Positions 1-9,058 of a stretch of DNA of 63,883 nt are shown here, piece by piece; the first letter of the stretch is position 1, and every line of letters begins with the position of its first letter. The notes under the pieces were generated by a model that ran no database searches, had not been told where the DNA came from, and was given only the letters and a program-made list of their open reading frames with translations. Where the stretch lies: positions 1 through 63,883 of the IMG/VR virus record IMGVR_UViG_3300047380_000774; one strand, 5' to 3'. The translations under genes and the position numbers were made by a program. This stretch comes from a virus.

Positions 1-619
1 AATCCCAACCCCATGAGTTTCTAACGATAAATCCGTCTTTGTCGTATCCAACAATACAAACGGCATGTCCCCCTTTTATTTTAGAATTACCAAATGAAGG
101 TGTCCAAAATTCAGGTTCGTTAGAATAAACAGGGAATGTCGCATAACACGGACCGTTTTTATATAACGACTTCTTCAACCCATCTATCGTATTAACTTTC
201 GCATATCCAACAATCGTGTGGTTTAAAGCTTCTTTAAATACCTCAGAAGGTATGTCTTCAATGTCTTTCCATTTTTTTCTGAATGACTTATCATACGGTA
301 ACCCATATTTTTGTAGTATTTGCATCGTATTTCGTGCGTACATTCCTCTTTGTGGTTTATTAGACCTAAGATTATAAATGAAATGTTTAGAAAGGGTTTT
401 TTTTAGTCCGTAGTCTTTAAGTTCTTGCCATTGTTTCATTGCTGCCGCAGCATATGCGGAACACGGACCATCAATACCTTGATTCCATGCCCCTGGAAGT
501 TCTTTTCGGTAGTCAATTTTTTTAGGTAGTTGTAAATCAGGATTGAGTAATCCTTCAACTTGTATGTCTCTTTCATCGAAGGGACTTATTTCTTCGTTCA
601 ATAAATCAAAATTTACCAT
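1..619 (-). CDS. papain-like (C1A) cysteine protease, 3' end beyond window
   Basis: I translated this from the complement: it opens with ATG at 619 and stays open for 206 codons to the left edge. Visible papain-family landmarks are the Cys motif NQGIDGPCSAYAAA (Cys53, with the oxyanion Gln at 47), the catalytic His in KGGHAVCIVGYD (His185) and the Asn in VRNSWG (Asn201). There is no signal peptide and only a short leader of about 35 residues, so the classical inhibitory prodomain is missing. C1A proteases are uncommon in phages. Possible roles are processing of a virion protein or attack on a host protein; the sequence does not decide. The C-terminus is cut by the window. An unusual hairpin lies upstream at 740-777. 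Confidence 0.85.
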   Translation of the reverse strand, partial: MVNFDLLNEEISPFDERDIQVEGLLNPDLQLPKKIDYRKELPGAWNQGIDGPCSAYAAAAMKQWQELKDYGLKKTLSKHFIYNLRSNKPQRGMYARNTMQILQKYGLPYDKSFRKKWKDIEDIPSEVFKEALNHTIVGYAKVNTIDGLKKSLYKNGPCYATFPVYSNEPEFWTPSFGNSKIKGGHAVCIVGYDKDGFIVRNSWGWD

Positions 620-739
620 ATGCGCACTTTATATATGATATAAATAGTATAATTTATTTGATTTTTAAATATTTTTTGTTAAAAGTGCTGGGATGCTAGA
701 ACTAGTAAGTGTAAAAAAATATTAGTAAAGTGTTATCAT

Positions 740-777
740 AAAAAAAACCTCAAGTCTGTACAACTGTAGACCTGAGG
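740..777 (-). terminator. hairpin plus T8, minus orientation
   Basis: The 10-bp arms are 748-757 and 768-777, with one G-T pair and a 10-nt loop. On the minus strand they are followed by eight T (740-747). It has intrinsic-terminator shape but lies upstream of the minus-strand protease gene, with no minus gene ending just before it. It may stop antisense transcription or act as a leader attenuator. Confidence 0.6.
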
Positions 778-841
778 CTTTAAATAAATTTAATACATAT
801 AGATTCTACTCTACTGTATTGATAAATATCCCTTTAAGGAT

Positions 842-850
842 ATATTTATA
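842..850 (+). promoter_or_regulatory. late-type promoter element ATATTTATA
   Basis: Copy of the nonamer found before many virion genes; its end is 15 nt before the ATG at 866. An inverted repeat (AAATATCC around 823-830, GGATAT around 838-843) overlaps it. Confidence 0.55.
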
Positions 851-865
851 TTAATAATATAGATT

Positions 866-3661
866 ATGTCTAAAATTAACGAGGGGTTTAAAGTTGATAA
901 GTCTGAATATAAAAAGATTTACGACGACGAAAATTATTTATTGGTTGTACCATTAACACACACGGCATCGTGTAAGTATGGTGCAAACACAAAATGGTGT
1001 ACAACAAAAAGAGACGACGATAGTGATTTTGACGAACACATCACAATGGGTGTGTTAGCATATCTAATCATTAAAAACCCAACCATTCACAATCAAATGT
1101 CTTCACAAAAATATGGACTATATAGGGGTAATGGTTATGAACTAAAAGACTTAATAGTTTATGACGAATTAAACAATGAACACCTAAATGGTATTAAATA
1201 TTTAAAAAATGAGTTTGATAAAGCAGATAGAGATTCAGACGGTATCAAAATTATTGATATTTATAATAAACACTACCAAGAAAATAGTATTGGATTTATG
1301 ATGAATAGACCTGAAAAAATTAATGAAGACCTATCGATAGAGTCGATTAAACCGTTGTGTAACCGAATGGTTATTCATAAGAAGGGTGGTTTCGCAATGT
1401 TATCAAAATCGTCTATGATATACTATACGAAAGGTGGTAAGTATGTCTCATCAGAACCCTTAAAAAACAATGGGTTAAATATCCCTTTTAGAATAGGCGA
1501 TTCTATCCATGAAGTTATGAAGTGGGTTGAAGAAAACAAATATGAAGTTAAACAATACAGTAGAACCGGTAAATCTAAAAGATTAAAAGAAGATACCGAA
1601 GAAAAGACCTACTCCCCATCACAACAAAGATTAATCGACGCCTTTAATGAAACCCCTGATTTGTATAACTTATGTTATATTGTTTTAAGTGGGTTATACG
1701 AAGATGATATGTTAGAAAAACATATCGACAATGAAGTAGAACTAAGGTCCATTGACCTTGTTGTTGACGGACGTAAAGGTTATTTTTCCGTTGAGTTTGA
1801 AGATGATGACGATTTTTCACAATTTTTTGCCGATGGTCAGACCGACAATTATGAGTTATGGAATGTTAGATACCGACAACCTGATTATGAATATTATTCA
1901 GATGGGGCTTGGGACGATGTTGACTCTGAAAGTTATCATATACGAGATATTGATAATGATGACTTAAAAAAATTATATAACGTTCTTATTGAAAAAGGAT
2001 TAATAGCAAAGAGAGAAAAAATTGAAGGACGCGCCGATGATTTTGAACTTGACGAGTATATCGCGGATACTTTAAAATCGATGTTTAATAAAGATGAGAG
2101 GAGACTAGCGGAAGAATACCAAGAATTCAGCACACGTTGTTATGCTGAAGGATTTTCAAAGGAAATGGAAAAAGTACATAATGATTGGCTGGAATACGGG
2201 TTTAAAACTATCGGGTTAATAGAAAGAGATGAATTACGAGAATACGAAATACAAGTATCAGGACTTTTTAAATATTTAATTAGACCATCACATAGGGGTT
2301 ACAATATTCAAAACACAATCGAAAAGTCTAAACACTTGAGGCGTGGTGTTGGTTCGCAATCCGATTTATTTAATATGTCAGATGCCAAATACGAATATTT
2401 TGATGACTCAGAAAGAGGTCCAGCATTTACAGAATTTAAAAAGGATTGGGTGGCATCGTTAATCGATAAAATTAATGATGAGTATGAACTTGAGGTTGAT
2501 GAGTTTAAGGAAGACCGTGTAAAATTACTTAAATATGGTCTCGATATTCTTAAATCCCCCGCTGCAGCTTATGATAATTATAGATATCTTTCAACATGGG
2601 ACCTTCAACGTTCAACGTATGATAATCATAAATACAAAACTGCTAACGGTGAAGAGTTTATATATTTGGGGTATTCTATAGATACAGGATACCATAGAAT
2701 TAGTATTGTCAATACAAATAATGATGTGGATTACGGAAGGTCATATATAAGACAAGTCGAATCTGACGATATAATAACCTTATTAACTCAAACCAGTTTA
2801 AAATTAAAAGAATCACCTCACATAATTAAGAGAAGTTTGTTTGAACAAGACGAAGAAACAATGTCGTTATACTATGCTATGATGAGTGATTTAGTTAAAT
2901 ATTATGGAGAGGGTAATGTCGATTTAATTGGTTCTCCAGCCAAAATAGTTATTCGTGGTAATAACATTAGATTAAAAGGTGAAACGTTAGTCTTTACCAC
3001 CAAAGGTAAAAAAGAAATAGTAAAAATAGAGGATTATTCGACTAATCGTCAAGGTGTTGTTTACCCATCAATAAAACTAATTACCAATAGAATACCTAAA
3101 ACACCCCCAACGAAAAAAGAAACAAAAGTAGTCACTAATGAAAATTACGTAGACGGCACTAAACTAAAGGCATCTCAAAATTTTTGGAACACAATAAAAA
3201 CCGATGAGGGTAGTGTAAAACAAAAAGGAGAACCCGTATTGAAAGCATATAAATTAGGTGATGGTAGAGTCACAATTGGATGGGGACACACAGGAGCACT
3301 TTCTGAACCAACCCCTAAAGTTGGTGATGTAATAACTAAAGAACAAGCGCAAAAATACTTACAGAACGATGCCACTGAATCGGCAAATTGTGTTAGACGT
3401 TTTCTAAACGAGTGGAAGTCAGATGATACTACAAAAAATAACCATATGATTACTCAAAATATGTTTGACGTATTAGTATCGTTGGTATTTAACGCGGGTT
3501 GCCAAGGTTTAAGAAAATCTAATTTCATTAAATTAGTTAAACAAAAAAAATATAAATCCGCTGCTAATATCTTGCCGAAAGACAGTACAATGATTAATGG
3601 TAAATTTAGTAAGGGGTTAATCTCAAGAAGACAAAGGGAATCTAAATTATTCCTTAAATAA
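866..3661 (+). CDS. 931-aa protein with C-terminal T4-type lysozyme domain
   Basis: The last ~160 residues look like a glycoside hydrolase 24 (T4 lysozyme/endolysin) domain: catalytic Glu781 in KTDEG, then AYKLGDG and VTIGWGHT (Thr803), and a C-terminal SRRQRESKLF helix typical of the family. The position of T4 Asp20 is Leu here, with Asp799 two residues on. The N-terminal ~770 residues carry a KYGANTKWCTT motif near residue 40 and acidic stretches; I recognise no enzyme there. A long non-lytic part joined to a muramidase suggests a virion-borne tail lysozyme rather than a free endolysin. A late-type promoter lies upstream and a strong terminator follows the stop codon. Confidence 0.8.
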   Translation: MSKINEGFKVDKSEYKKIYDDENYLLVVPLTHTASCKYGANTKWCTTKRDDDSDFDEHITMGVLAYLIIKNPTIHNQMSSQKYGLYRGNGYELKDLIVYDELNNEHLNGIKYLKNEFDKADRDSDGIKIIDIYNKHYQENSIGFMMNRPEKINEDLSIESIKPLCNRMVIHKKGGFAMLSKSSMIYYTKGGKYVSSEPLKNNGLNIPFRIGDSIHEVMKWVEENKYEVKQYSRTGKSKRLKEDTEEKTYSPSQQRLIDAFNETPDLYNLCYIVLSGLYEDDMLEKHIDNEVELRSIDLVVDGRKGYFSVEFEDDDDFSQFFADGQTDNYELWNVRYRQPDYEYYSDGAWDDVDSESYHIRDIDNDDLKKLYNVLIEKGLIAKREKIEGRADDFELDEYIADTLKSMFNKDERRLAEEYQEFSTRCYAEGFSKEMEKVHNDWLEYGFKTIGLIERDELREYEIQVSGLFKYLIRPSHRGYNIQNTIEKSKHLRRGVGSQSDLFNMSDAKYEYFDDSERGPAFTEFKKDWVASLIDKINDEYELEVDEFKEDRVKLLKYGLDILKSPAAAYDNYRYLSTWDLQRSTYDNHKYKTANGEEFIYLGYSIDTGYHRISIVNTNNDVDYGRSYIRQVESDDIITLLTQTSLKLKESPHIIKRSLFEQDEETMSLYYAMMSDLVKYYGEGNVDLIGSPAKIVIRGNNIRLKGETLVFTTKGKKEIVKIEDYSTNRQGVVYPSIKLITNRIPKTPPTKKETKVVTNENYVDGTKLKASQNFWNTIKTDEGSVKQKGEPVLKAYKLGDGRVTIGWGHTGALSEPTPKVGDVITKEQAQKYLQNDATESANCVRRFLNEWKSDDTTKNNHMITQNMFDVLVSLVFNAGCQGLRKSNFIKLVKQKKYKSAANILPKDSTMINGKFSKGLISRRQRESKLFLK

Positions 3662-3664
3662 AAA

Positions 3665-3691
3665 AAACACCCTATTGGGTGTTTCTTTTTT
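3665..3691 (+). terminator. bidirectional intrinsic terminator
   Basis: Stem AAACACCC (3665-3672), loop TATT, stem GGGTGTTT (3677-3684), then C and a T run. An A run precedes it, so it also works for the convergent minus-strand peptidase gene. Confidence 0.85.
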
Positions 3692-3696
3692 TGTGT

Positions 3697-4746
3697 TTAA
3701 AATAAACGGTACTGTGACGAGGGTGTGAATTTCGACTTTAGAGTTTCATATAATTTCTTACATTCTTTCTCTGTTAGGTAGACACAGTTTCCTGTTTCGT
3801 ATTCCTCAATCGTAATTCCCGATGAATCCTCATCAAATATTACAACACCTTCACTTAACCATTTAGAGTTTTCAGATTCGTAAACATCCTCTTTAGAATC
3901 GTTAAAATATTTAGGTGTGTCATTTTCATAGTAATATTTATCCTGTAAACCATACATAGTCATACTAATACCACAGTCAATCGCTTTTTCTACGTCTACC
4001 AGTGCAATAAATTCATTCACACTGTGCATGTTATAATACCCACATGAGATATTGATACACGACACAGGTAACTTGTTTTTAAGTTGCATCACGTCGGTAA
4101 AAGGGTGTGATTGTTCAATCATCGGGTTACCAAAGGAATTTTCGATAATTGGTTTCATTGTGTTGATAAATTCACCGTTTATTTCATACAAACGAACTCC
4201 CGAGCAAATCTCGGTAATTAAGTGGTCTCCAGGTGCGTCATACTCACAAACAAATGTCACATCGTTAAAAAACTCGACATCTGCGTTTGATGACCCTATA
4301 CAACCAATTTCTTCAGAAACAAAGAAAGCTAGTTTACACTCTTGGACGTTACGAAGGATTTCTAAACAAATAAAAATCCCTGATTTGTCGTCACCACCAA
4401 TACCCGTAGGATTTCCTTGGTCGTTAACTGCGTAAAGAACATCGAATTCTTCGTCACCAAATGACTTACCGAAAGTATTAGGTTTAGTTTTAATCCCTTC
4501 AACTACGTTGATGGAGTCTATTTCGTGTACCGTATCAGTGTGTGAGATAAAACACGGGTACGATTCAGACTCTCCTTTAGTCACATAAATGTTACTAAGT
4601 TCGTCTAAGTAGTAATCGAGATTAACCCCACTGTCAATCATATTGTCAAGTTGAGTACAGATGAAGTTAACCATCTGAGACTCATTTCTTGACTTACTTG
4701 GTACTGAAAGTAGTTTTTTAAACCTATTTAACCTTTGTTCGTTCAT
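3697..4746 (-). CDS. M20-family (PepT-like) zinc metallopeptidase
   Basis: A 349-aa di-zinc exopeptidase-like protein. The M20 signatures occur in order: SHTDTVH (His69, Asp71), GIGGDDKSGI (bridging Asp119 or 120), SEEIGCIGS (general base Glu145 and Glu146), CEYDAPG (Asp170) and a late His in NMHSVNE (His241). All five metal positions look intact, so it should be active. Family members are cytoplasmic amino- or tripeptidases. A phage could use one to recycle amino acids from degraded host protein, which fits the neighbouring ClpC gene; that link is inferred. A host-type promoter lies 18 nt upstream of the ATG. The last ~80 residues are acidic and not part of the usual fold. Confidence 0.85.
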   Translation of the reverse strand: MNEQRLNRFKKLLSVPSKSRNESQMVNFICTQLDNMIDSGVNLDYYLDELSNIYVTKGESESYPCFISHTDTVHEIDSINVVEGIKTKPNTFGKSFGDEEFDVLYAVNDQGNPTGIGGDDKSGIFICLEILRNVQECKLAFFVSEEIGCIGSSNADVEFFNDVTFVCEYDAPGDHLITEICSGVRLYEINGEFINTMKPIIENSFGNPMIEQSHPFTDVMQLKNKLPVSCINISCGYYNMHSVNEFIALVDVEKAIDCGISMTMYGLQDKYYYENDTPKYFNDSKEDVYESENSKWLSEGVVIFDEDSSGITIEEYETGNCVYLTEKECKKLYETLKSKFTPSSQYRLF

Positions 4747-4764
4747 CGTTTATTAATTTGAGTA

Positions 4765-4795
4765 CAAATATACTCTTTATTATTTAAGTAACCAA
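4765..4795 (-). promoter_or_regulatory. Bacteroidota-type promoter of the M20 peptidase gene
   Basis: On the minus strand TTG (4793-4795), a 20-nt spacer, then TATATTTG (4765-4772). This matches the -33 TTG / -7 TAnnTTTG pattern of Bacteroidota housekeeping sigma. Confidence 0.7.
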
Positions 4796-4800
4796 AAAGA

Positions 4801-6831
4801 TTATGACTTTTTTTCTGTTACTGAAATTTTTTCAGAATCCTTATTTATTTTAAGGGAGTAACTCTTCCCCTCAACAATACCTTTACCTAATACTTCCTCA
4901 GCGATAAAGTCTTCTATGTATTCTTGAATCGCTCTACGTATTGGTCTTGCTCCGTATTTGGCGTCAAACCCTTTGTCTGCGATAAAGTCGATGATTGATG
5001 GTCCAAAACTAATGTTATAACCTCTTTCTACAATTCTCTTTGAGAGTTTATTCATTTCAATCTTTACGATTTTACCAATGTTTTCTTTCTCTAAAGCTTT
5101 GAAGACAACAATATCATCTAAACGGTTTAGGAATTCAGGTGAGAATTCTGCTTTTAGTGCTTTTTGAATTACACCTTTAGTGAGTTCTTCGTGTTGTGAA
5201 ACCCTAGAGTCTGTACTAAATCCTAACCCCGTTCCGAAGTCTTGTAGTTTTCTTGCTCCAACATTAGAAGTCATAATAATTAAAGTATTTTTAAAGTTAA
5301 TCTTACGACCTAAACCATCTGTTAAGTGGCCCTCATCTAATACTTGAAGTAAGATATTAAAGACATCTCTATGTGCTTTCTCAATCTCATCGAAAAGTAT
5401 TACAGAGTAAGGTTTGTTTTTAACTTGTTCGGTTAATTGACCACCTTCGTCGTGTCCTACGTATCCTGGAGGAGACCCTACTAATCTTGATACTGAGTGT
5501 TTTTCCATTAACTCTGACATGTCCACACGAATCATTGCCGATTCATCACCAAAGATTTCACGTGCTAATGTTTTAGCTAAGTGTGTTTTACCTACACCTG
5601 TCGAACCTAAGAAGATAAAAGAACCGATTGGTCTATTAGGTTCTTTAATCCCTACACGATTTCTACGAATTGCTTTAGAAATTTTAGTAACTGCGTCATC
5701 TTGTCCGATTACGTTAGCTTTTAAGGTTTTTTCTAAATTAAGTAATGACTTAGCTTCGTCACTGTCTAAACGAGTTACAGGAATATTAGTCATATCTGAA
5801 ACAATTTTATAAACATCGTCTTCAGTGATTAAAGTTCTGTTTTCGTTTTGTTTTTGTTCCCACTCCTCTTTCTCAGTTGTTAACTTATTAATTAACTTCT
5901 TTTCTTGGTCTCTTAGTTCAGCAGCGATTTCATAGTTTTGTGTCTTAACCACATCCAACTTCTTTCTCTTAATTTCAGCTACTTGTAATTTAAGGTCTTC
6001 GATAAATTCAGGTAATTTAACATCGATTTGCGCCTTTGCACCTACCTCATCTAAGATATCGATAGCCTTGTCAGGTAATTCACGGTCAGTAATGTATCTG
6101 TCCGATAAAGTAACACAAGCCTCTAATGATTCTTCGCTATACTTAACCTTATGATGGTTCTCGTATTTAGATTTGATATTAGAAAGGATAATCATTGTTT
6201 CCTCAGTTGTCGCAGGGTCAACCAATACTTTTTGAAAACGTCTTTCTAATGCTCCGTCTTTTTCAATATTCTCACGATACTCGTCTAACGTAGTAGCACC
6301 AATACATTGTATTTCACCACGAGACAGTGCTGGTTTAATGATGTTCGAAGCATCTAATGAACCTGAAGAGTTACCAGTTCCAATGATGGTATGTATCTCA
6401 TCAATAAAGACTACTACATTATCATTATCAACCAACTCTTCTAAAATCGCCTTAAGTCTTTCCTCAAACTGTCCACGGTATTTAGTACCTGCAACAACAG
6501 AAGTTAAATCTAATGAAACTATACGTTTATCCGCTAAGTTTTTAGGACAGTCTCCTTGGTGTATTTTTATTGCTAACCCTTCCACGATTGCGGTTTTACC
6601 TGAACCAGGTTCACCAATAACAATCGGGTTATTCTTTTTACGACGAGATAAAATCTGTGCGATTCTATTAATCTCTTTCTCTCTACCAATTACAGGGTCA
6701 AGTTTTCCTTGTTCTGCTAATTTAATTAAATCACGAGAGAAATTATCCAACACGGGTGTTCTCGAATCGTTTTTACTTTTCTTCATTGGAAGTCTTCTAC
6801 CTCCTCCTTGTTCTTCGAATTCTGTATCCAT
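4801..6831 (-). CDS. clpC: ClpC-like AAA+ unfoldase lacking the Clp N domain
   Basis: A 676-aa Hsp100 unfoldase with two AAA+ modules. D1 has Walker A GEPGSGKT (73-80), aromatic pore loop AGTKYRGQFEER (114-125) and Walker B VVFIDE (140-145). A UVR-like middle segment (NYEIAAELRDQEKKL, about 300) is typical of ClpC. D2 has Walker A GSTGVGKT (409-416) and the ClpP-docking tripeptide LGF (536-538). Host ClpC proteins are ~830-850 aa; here the N-terminal adaptor/substrate domain is absent and replaced by ~25 basic residues. It probably threads substrates into host ClpP with altered substrate choice, since no ClpP gene is in the window. It is divergent from dnaK and shares its control region. Confidence 0.95.
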   Translation of the reverse strand: MDTEFEEQGGGRRLPMKKSKNDSRTPVLDNFSRDLIKLAEQGKLDPVIGREKEINRIAQILSRRKKNNPIVIGEPGSGKTAIVEGLAIKIHQGDCPKNLADKRIVSLDLTSVVAGTKYRGQFEERLKAILEELVDNDNVVVFIDEIHTIIGTGNSSGSLDASNIIKPALSRGEIQCIGATTLDEYRENIEKDGALERRFQKVLVDPATTEETMIILSNIKSKYENHHKVKYSEESLEACVTLSDRYITDRELPDKAIDILDEVGAKAQIDVKLPEFIEDLKLQVAEIKRKKLDVVKTQNYEIAAELRDQEKKLINKLTTEKEEWEQKQNENRTLITEDDVYKIVSDMTNIPVTRLDSDEAKSLLNLEKTLKANVIGQDDAVTKISKAIRRNRVGIKEPNRPIGSFIFLGSTGVGKTHLAKTLAREIFGDESAMIRVDMSELMEKHSVSRLVGSPPGYVGHDEGGQLTEQVKNKPYSVILFDEIEKAHRDVFNILLQVLDEGHLTDGLGRKINFKNTLIIMTSNVGARKLQDFGTGLGFSTDSRVSQHEELTKGVIQKALKAEFSPEFLNRLDDIVVFKALEKENIGKIVKIEMNKLSKRIVERGYNISFGPSIIDFIADKGFDAKYGARPIRRAIQEYIEDFIAEEVLGKGIVEGKSYSLKINKDSEKISVTEKKS

Positions 6832-6863
6832 ATATAAAAACTTTTTTTTTGTTTTTGACTCTA

Positions 6864-6893
6864 CAAATATACTACATTTTATCTAAAAAACAA
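6864..6893 (-). promoter_or_regulatory. Bacteroidota-type promoter of clpC
   Basis: Minus strand: TTG (6891-6893), 19-nt spacer, TATATTTG (6864-6871). The start codon is 33 nt downstream. A half copy of the operator (TGTCAGTA, 6907-6914) sits just upstream. Confidence 0.7.
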
Positions 6894-6926
6894 TAGAATT
6901 ACTATTTGTCAGTATTATTAGATTAC

Positions 6927-6945
6927 AACTGACACTTTGTCAGTT
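6927..6945. promoter_or_regulatory. palindromic operator candidate between clpC and dnaK
   Basis: Perfect 8-bp inverted repeat AACTGACA (6927-6934), CTT, TGTCAGTT (6938-6945), with a third half site TGTCAGTA at 6907-6914. It lies upstream of both divergent promoters. It is not CIRCE. A transcription factor site shared by both chaperone genes is likely; the factor is unknown. Confidence 0.55.
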
Positions 6946-7045
6946 AATCCCTATTCGGTATTTTTTTTGACCTAAGGAACCACAAAGATATGTATTATAG
7001 TTTAATCGACCAAAACATAACATATTAAATAAATCAAAACGTTTG

Positions 7046-7076
7046 TTGAATCTTTTAAAAAGATTATTTACTTTTG
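7046..7076 (+). promoter_or_regulatory. Bacteroidota-type promoter of dnaK
   Basis: TTG (7046-7048), 20-nt spacer, TACTTTTG (7069-7076), which matches TAnnTTTG exactly. The ATG of dnaK follows 41 nt later after an A-rich leader without Shine-Dalgarno sequence. Confidence 0.7.
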
Positions 7077-7117
7077 GTATGACTACAAACGTCTAATATA
7101 AACAAATTAAAAAACAT

Positions 7118-8977
7118 ATGGGAAAAGTAATTGGTATTGACTTAGGAACAACAAACTCATGTATCTCTTTTATGGAGGGTGGAGAACCTAAAGTTATTGT
7201 AAATAATGAGGGAGGTAGGACTACCCCTTCAATTGTATCGTTTAAGGATGGCGATATTAAAGTAGGAAACACCGCAAAAAGAGTTTCCGTTACAAATCCT
7301 TTAAACACCATATACTCGGCTAAAAGATTTATCGGTCAGAGATATAGTGAGTTAAATGACGACCATAAAAACGTCGCATATAAAATTAAAAAGGGAAATA
7401 ACGACTCTGTTGTTATAACCGCAAATGGTAGAGACTACGTACCTCAAGAGATTTCAGCAATGGTCTTACAAAACATTCGTAAAAGTGCTGAAGCGTTTTT
7501 AGGTGAGTCTGTTACTGAAGCGGTTATTACGGTACCCGCCTATTTTAACGATTCACAACGTCAAGCAACTAAAGAGGCGGGTGAAATTGCGGGATTAAAG
7601 GTATTACGTATTATTAACGAACCAACGGCAGCTGCGTTAGCATATGGATTAGATAAGAAAGATAAAGACATGAAGGTCGTTGTCTTTGACTTAGGTGGTG
7701 GTACATTTGATGTGTCTATTTTAGAGTTAGGTGATGGTATCTTTGAGGTATTATCTACTAACGGTGATACACAATTAGGTGGTGATAACTTCGATGAAGC
7801 GATTATCGACCACTTTATGTCTCTAATCGAGATTCAATCAAATGTAGATATCTCTGAAGACCCAATGGCGATTCAAAGAGTTAGAGAGGCCGCTGAGAAA
7901 GCTAAGGTGGAATTATCAACGGCAAATCAAACCTCTATTAGTTTACCTTATATATCTGCAGGTGCTAGTGGACCAATTCACTTTGAGACTACATTGACCA
8001 GAGCAGACTTTGATAGATTAACATCTAATTTAGTTGACCGTTCAATCAAACCTTGTGAAAAAGCATTGTCAGATGCGAACCTAACAATTGGTGAGATTGA
8101 TGAAGTAATCTTAGTAGGAGGTTCAACTCGTATACCAGCAGTACAGAATGCGGTTAAGAAGTTATTCGGTAAAGAACCAAATAAAGGAGTAAATCCTGAT
8201 GAGGTTGTTGCAATGGGAGCATCGATTCAGGGTGGTGTATTGTCAGGAGACGTTACAGATGTATTATTATTGGATGTCACTCCACTTTCATTAGGTATTG
8301 AAACAATGGGTGGTGTTATGACAAAATTGATTGAATCAAATACAACAATCCCCACTAATAAGTCACAGACGTTCTCAACGGCAATCGACAATCAAACGGT
8401 AGTAGAAATACACGTTTTACAAGGTGAAAGACCAATGGCCACAAATAACAGAACATTAGGTAAGTTTAAATTAGAAAGTATTCCAATGGCACCAAGAGGT
8501 ATCCCACAGGTAGAAGTAACTTTTGATATTGACGCCAATGGTATTTTAAATGTTTCGGCTAAAGATAAAGGAACCGGTAAAGAACAAAAGATTAAGATTG
8601 AATCCTCAACAGGTTTATCTGACGCAGACATCCAAAAGATGAAAGACGAGGCAGAACAAAATAGAGAAGAGGATAAAAAGAAGGAAGAAAAGATTAAACT
8701 TATTAATGAAGCCGATTCATATGTGTTTACAACAGAGAAACAAATGTCTGAGTTAGGTGACAAAATTTCTGAAGATGAAAAAACAAACTTAGAGAAGTTA
8801 ATAGGAGAACTTAATGAAGCTAAGACTTCAGAAAACTTAGAACTTATCACGAGTAAGAAATCTGAACTTGAGGGTGTGTGGAATCAAATAACCACGAGAC
8901 TATATCAAACAGGTGAAACAGGTGATAGTGGTGGACCTGATGAGGGGACACAAGATGTCGATTACGAAGAAGTTTAA
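7118..8977 (+). CDS. dnaK: full-length Hsp70 chaperone DnaK
   Basis: A 619-aa Hsp70 of normal bacterial length. The nucleotide-binding domain shows [10 protein letters not shown] (6-15), [28 protein letters not shown] and [10 protein letters not shown]. The linker [15 protein letters not shown] leads into the substrate-binding domain, followed by a helical lid rich in Lys/Glu and the EEV end typical of bacterial DnaK. Everything needed for ATPase and substrate binding seems present. No DnaJ or GrpE is in the window, so host co-chaperones may serve it. T4-like phages usually rely on host chaperones. Likely uses are folding the large virion proteins or countering stress during infection. It is divergent from clpC and followed by a strong terminator. 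Confidence 0.97.
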   Translation: MGKVIGIDLGTTNSCISFMEGGEPKVIVNNEGGRTTPSIVSFKDGDIKVGNTAKRVSVTNPLNTIYSAKRFIGQRYSELNDDHKNVAYKIKKGNNDSVVITANGRDYVPQEISAMVLQNIRKSAEAFLGESVTEAVITVPAYFNDSQRQATKEAGEIAGLKVLRIINEPTAAALAYGLDKKDKDMKVVVFDLGGGTFDVSILELGDGIFEVLSTNGDTQLGGDNFDEAIIDHFMSLIEIQSNVDISEDPMAIQRVREAAEKAKVELSTANQTSISLPYISAGASGPIHFETTLTRADFDRLTSNLVDRSIKPCEKALSDANLTIGEIDEVILVGGSTRIPAVQNAVKKLFGKEPNKGVNPDEVVAMGASIQGGVLSGDVTDVLLLDVTPLSLGIETMGGVMTKLIESNTTIPTNKSQTFSTAIDNQTVVEIHVLQGERPMATNNRTLGKFKLESIPMAPRGIPQVEVTFDIDANGILNVSAKDKGTGKEQKIKIESSTGLSDADIQKMKDEAEQNREEDKKKEEKIKLINEADSYVFTTEKQMSELGDKISEDEKTNLEKLIGELNEAKTSENLELITSKKSELEGVWNQITTRLYQTGETGDSGGPDEGTQDVDYEEV

Positions 8978-8987
8978 GTATAAATTG

Positions 8988-9010
8988 AAACCCCTCGAAA
9001 GAGGGGTTTT
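8988..9010 (+). terminator. intrinsic terminator after dnaK
   Basis: Stem CCCCTC (8991-8996), GAAA tetraloop, GAGGGG (9001-9006) and a T tract; the arms are extended by AAA/TTT. An A run precedes the stem. Confidence 0.85.
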
Positions 9011-9030
9011 CTATTTTAATATAATTCTTA

Positions 9031-9039
9031 ATATTTATA
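9031..9039 (+). promoter_or_regulatory. late-type promoter element ATATTTATA
   Basis: Ends 19 nt before the ATG at 9059, directly after the dnaK terminator, so it starts a new transcription unit. Confidence 0.6.
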
Positions 9040-9058
9040 TTAATAAACACGCGTATTT

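Noticed and set aside
6338-6886. 182-aa plus-strand frame opposite clpC
   Set aside because: Lies entirely opposite conserved AAA+ sequence and has no family resemblance; it also runs through the clpC promoter.
6927-6945. CIRCE (HrcA) operator
   Set aside because: The palindrome AACTGACA-N3-TGTCAGTT does not match TTAGCACTC-N9-GAGTGCTAA in sequence or spacing.
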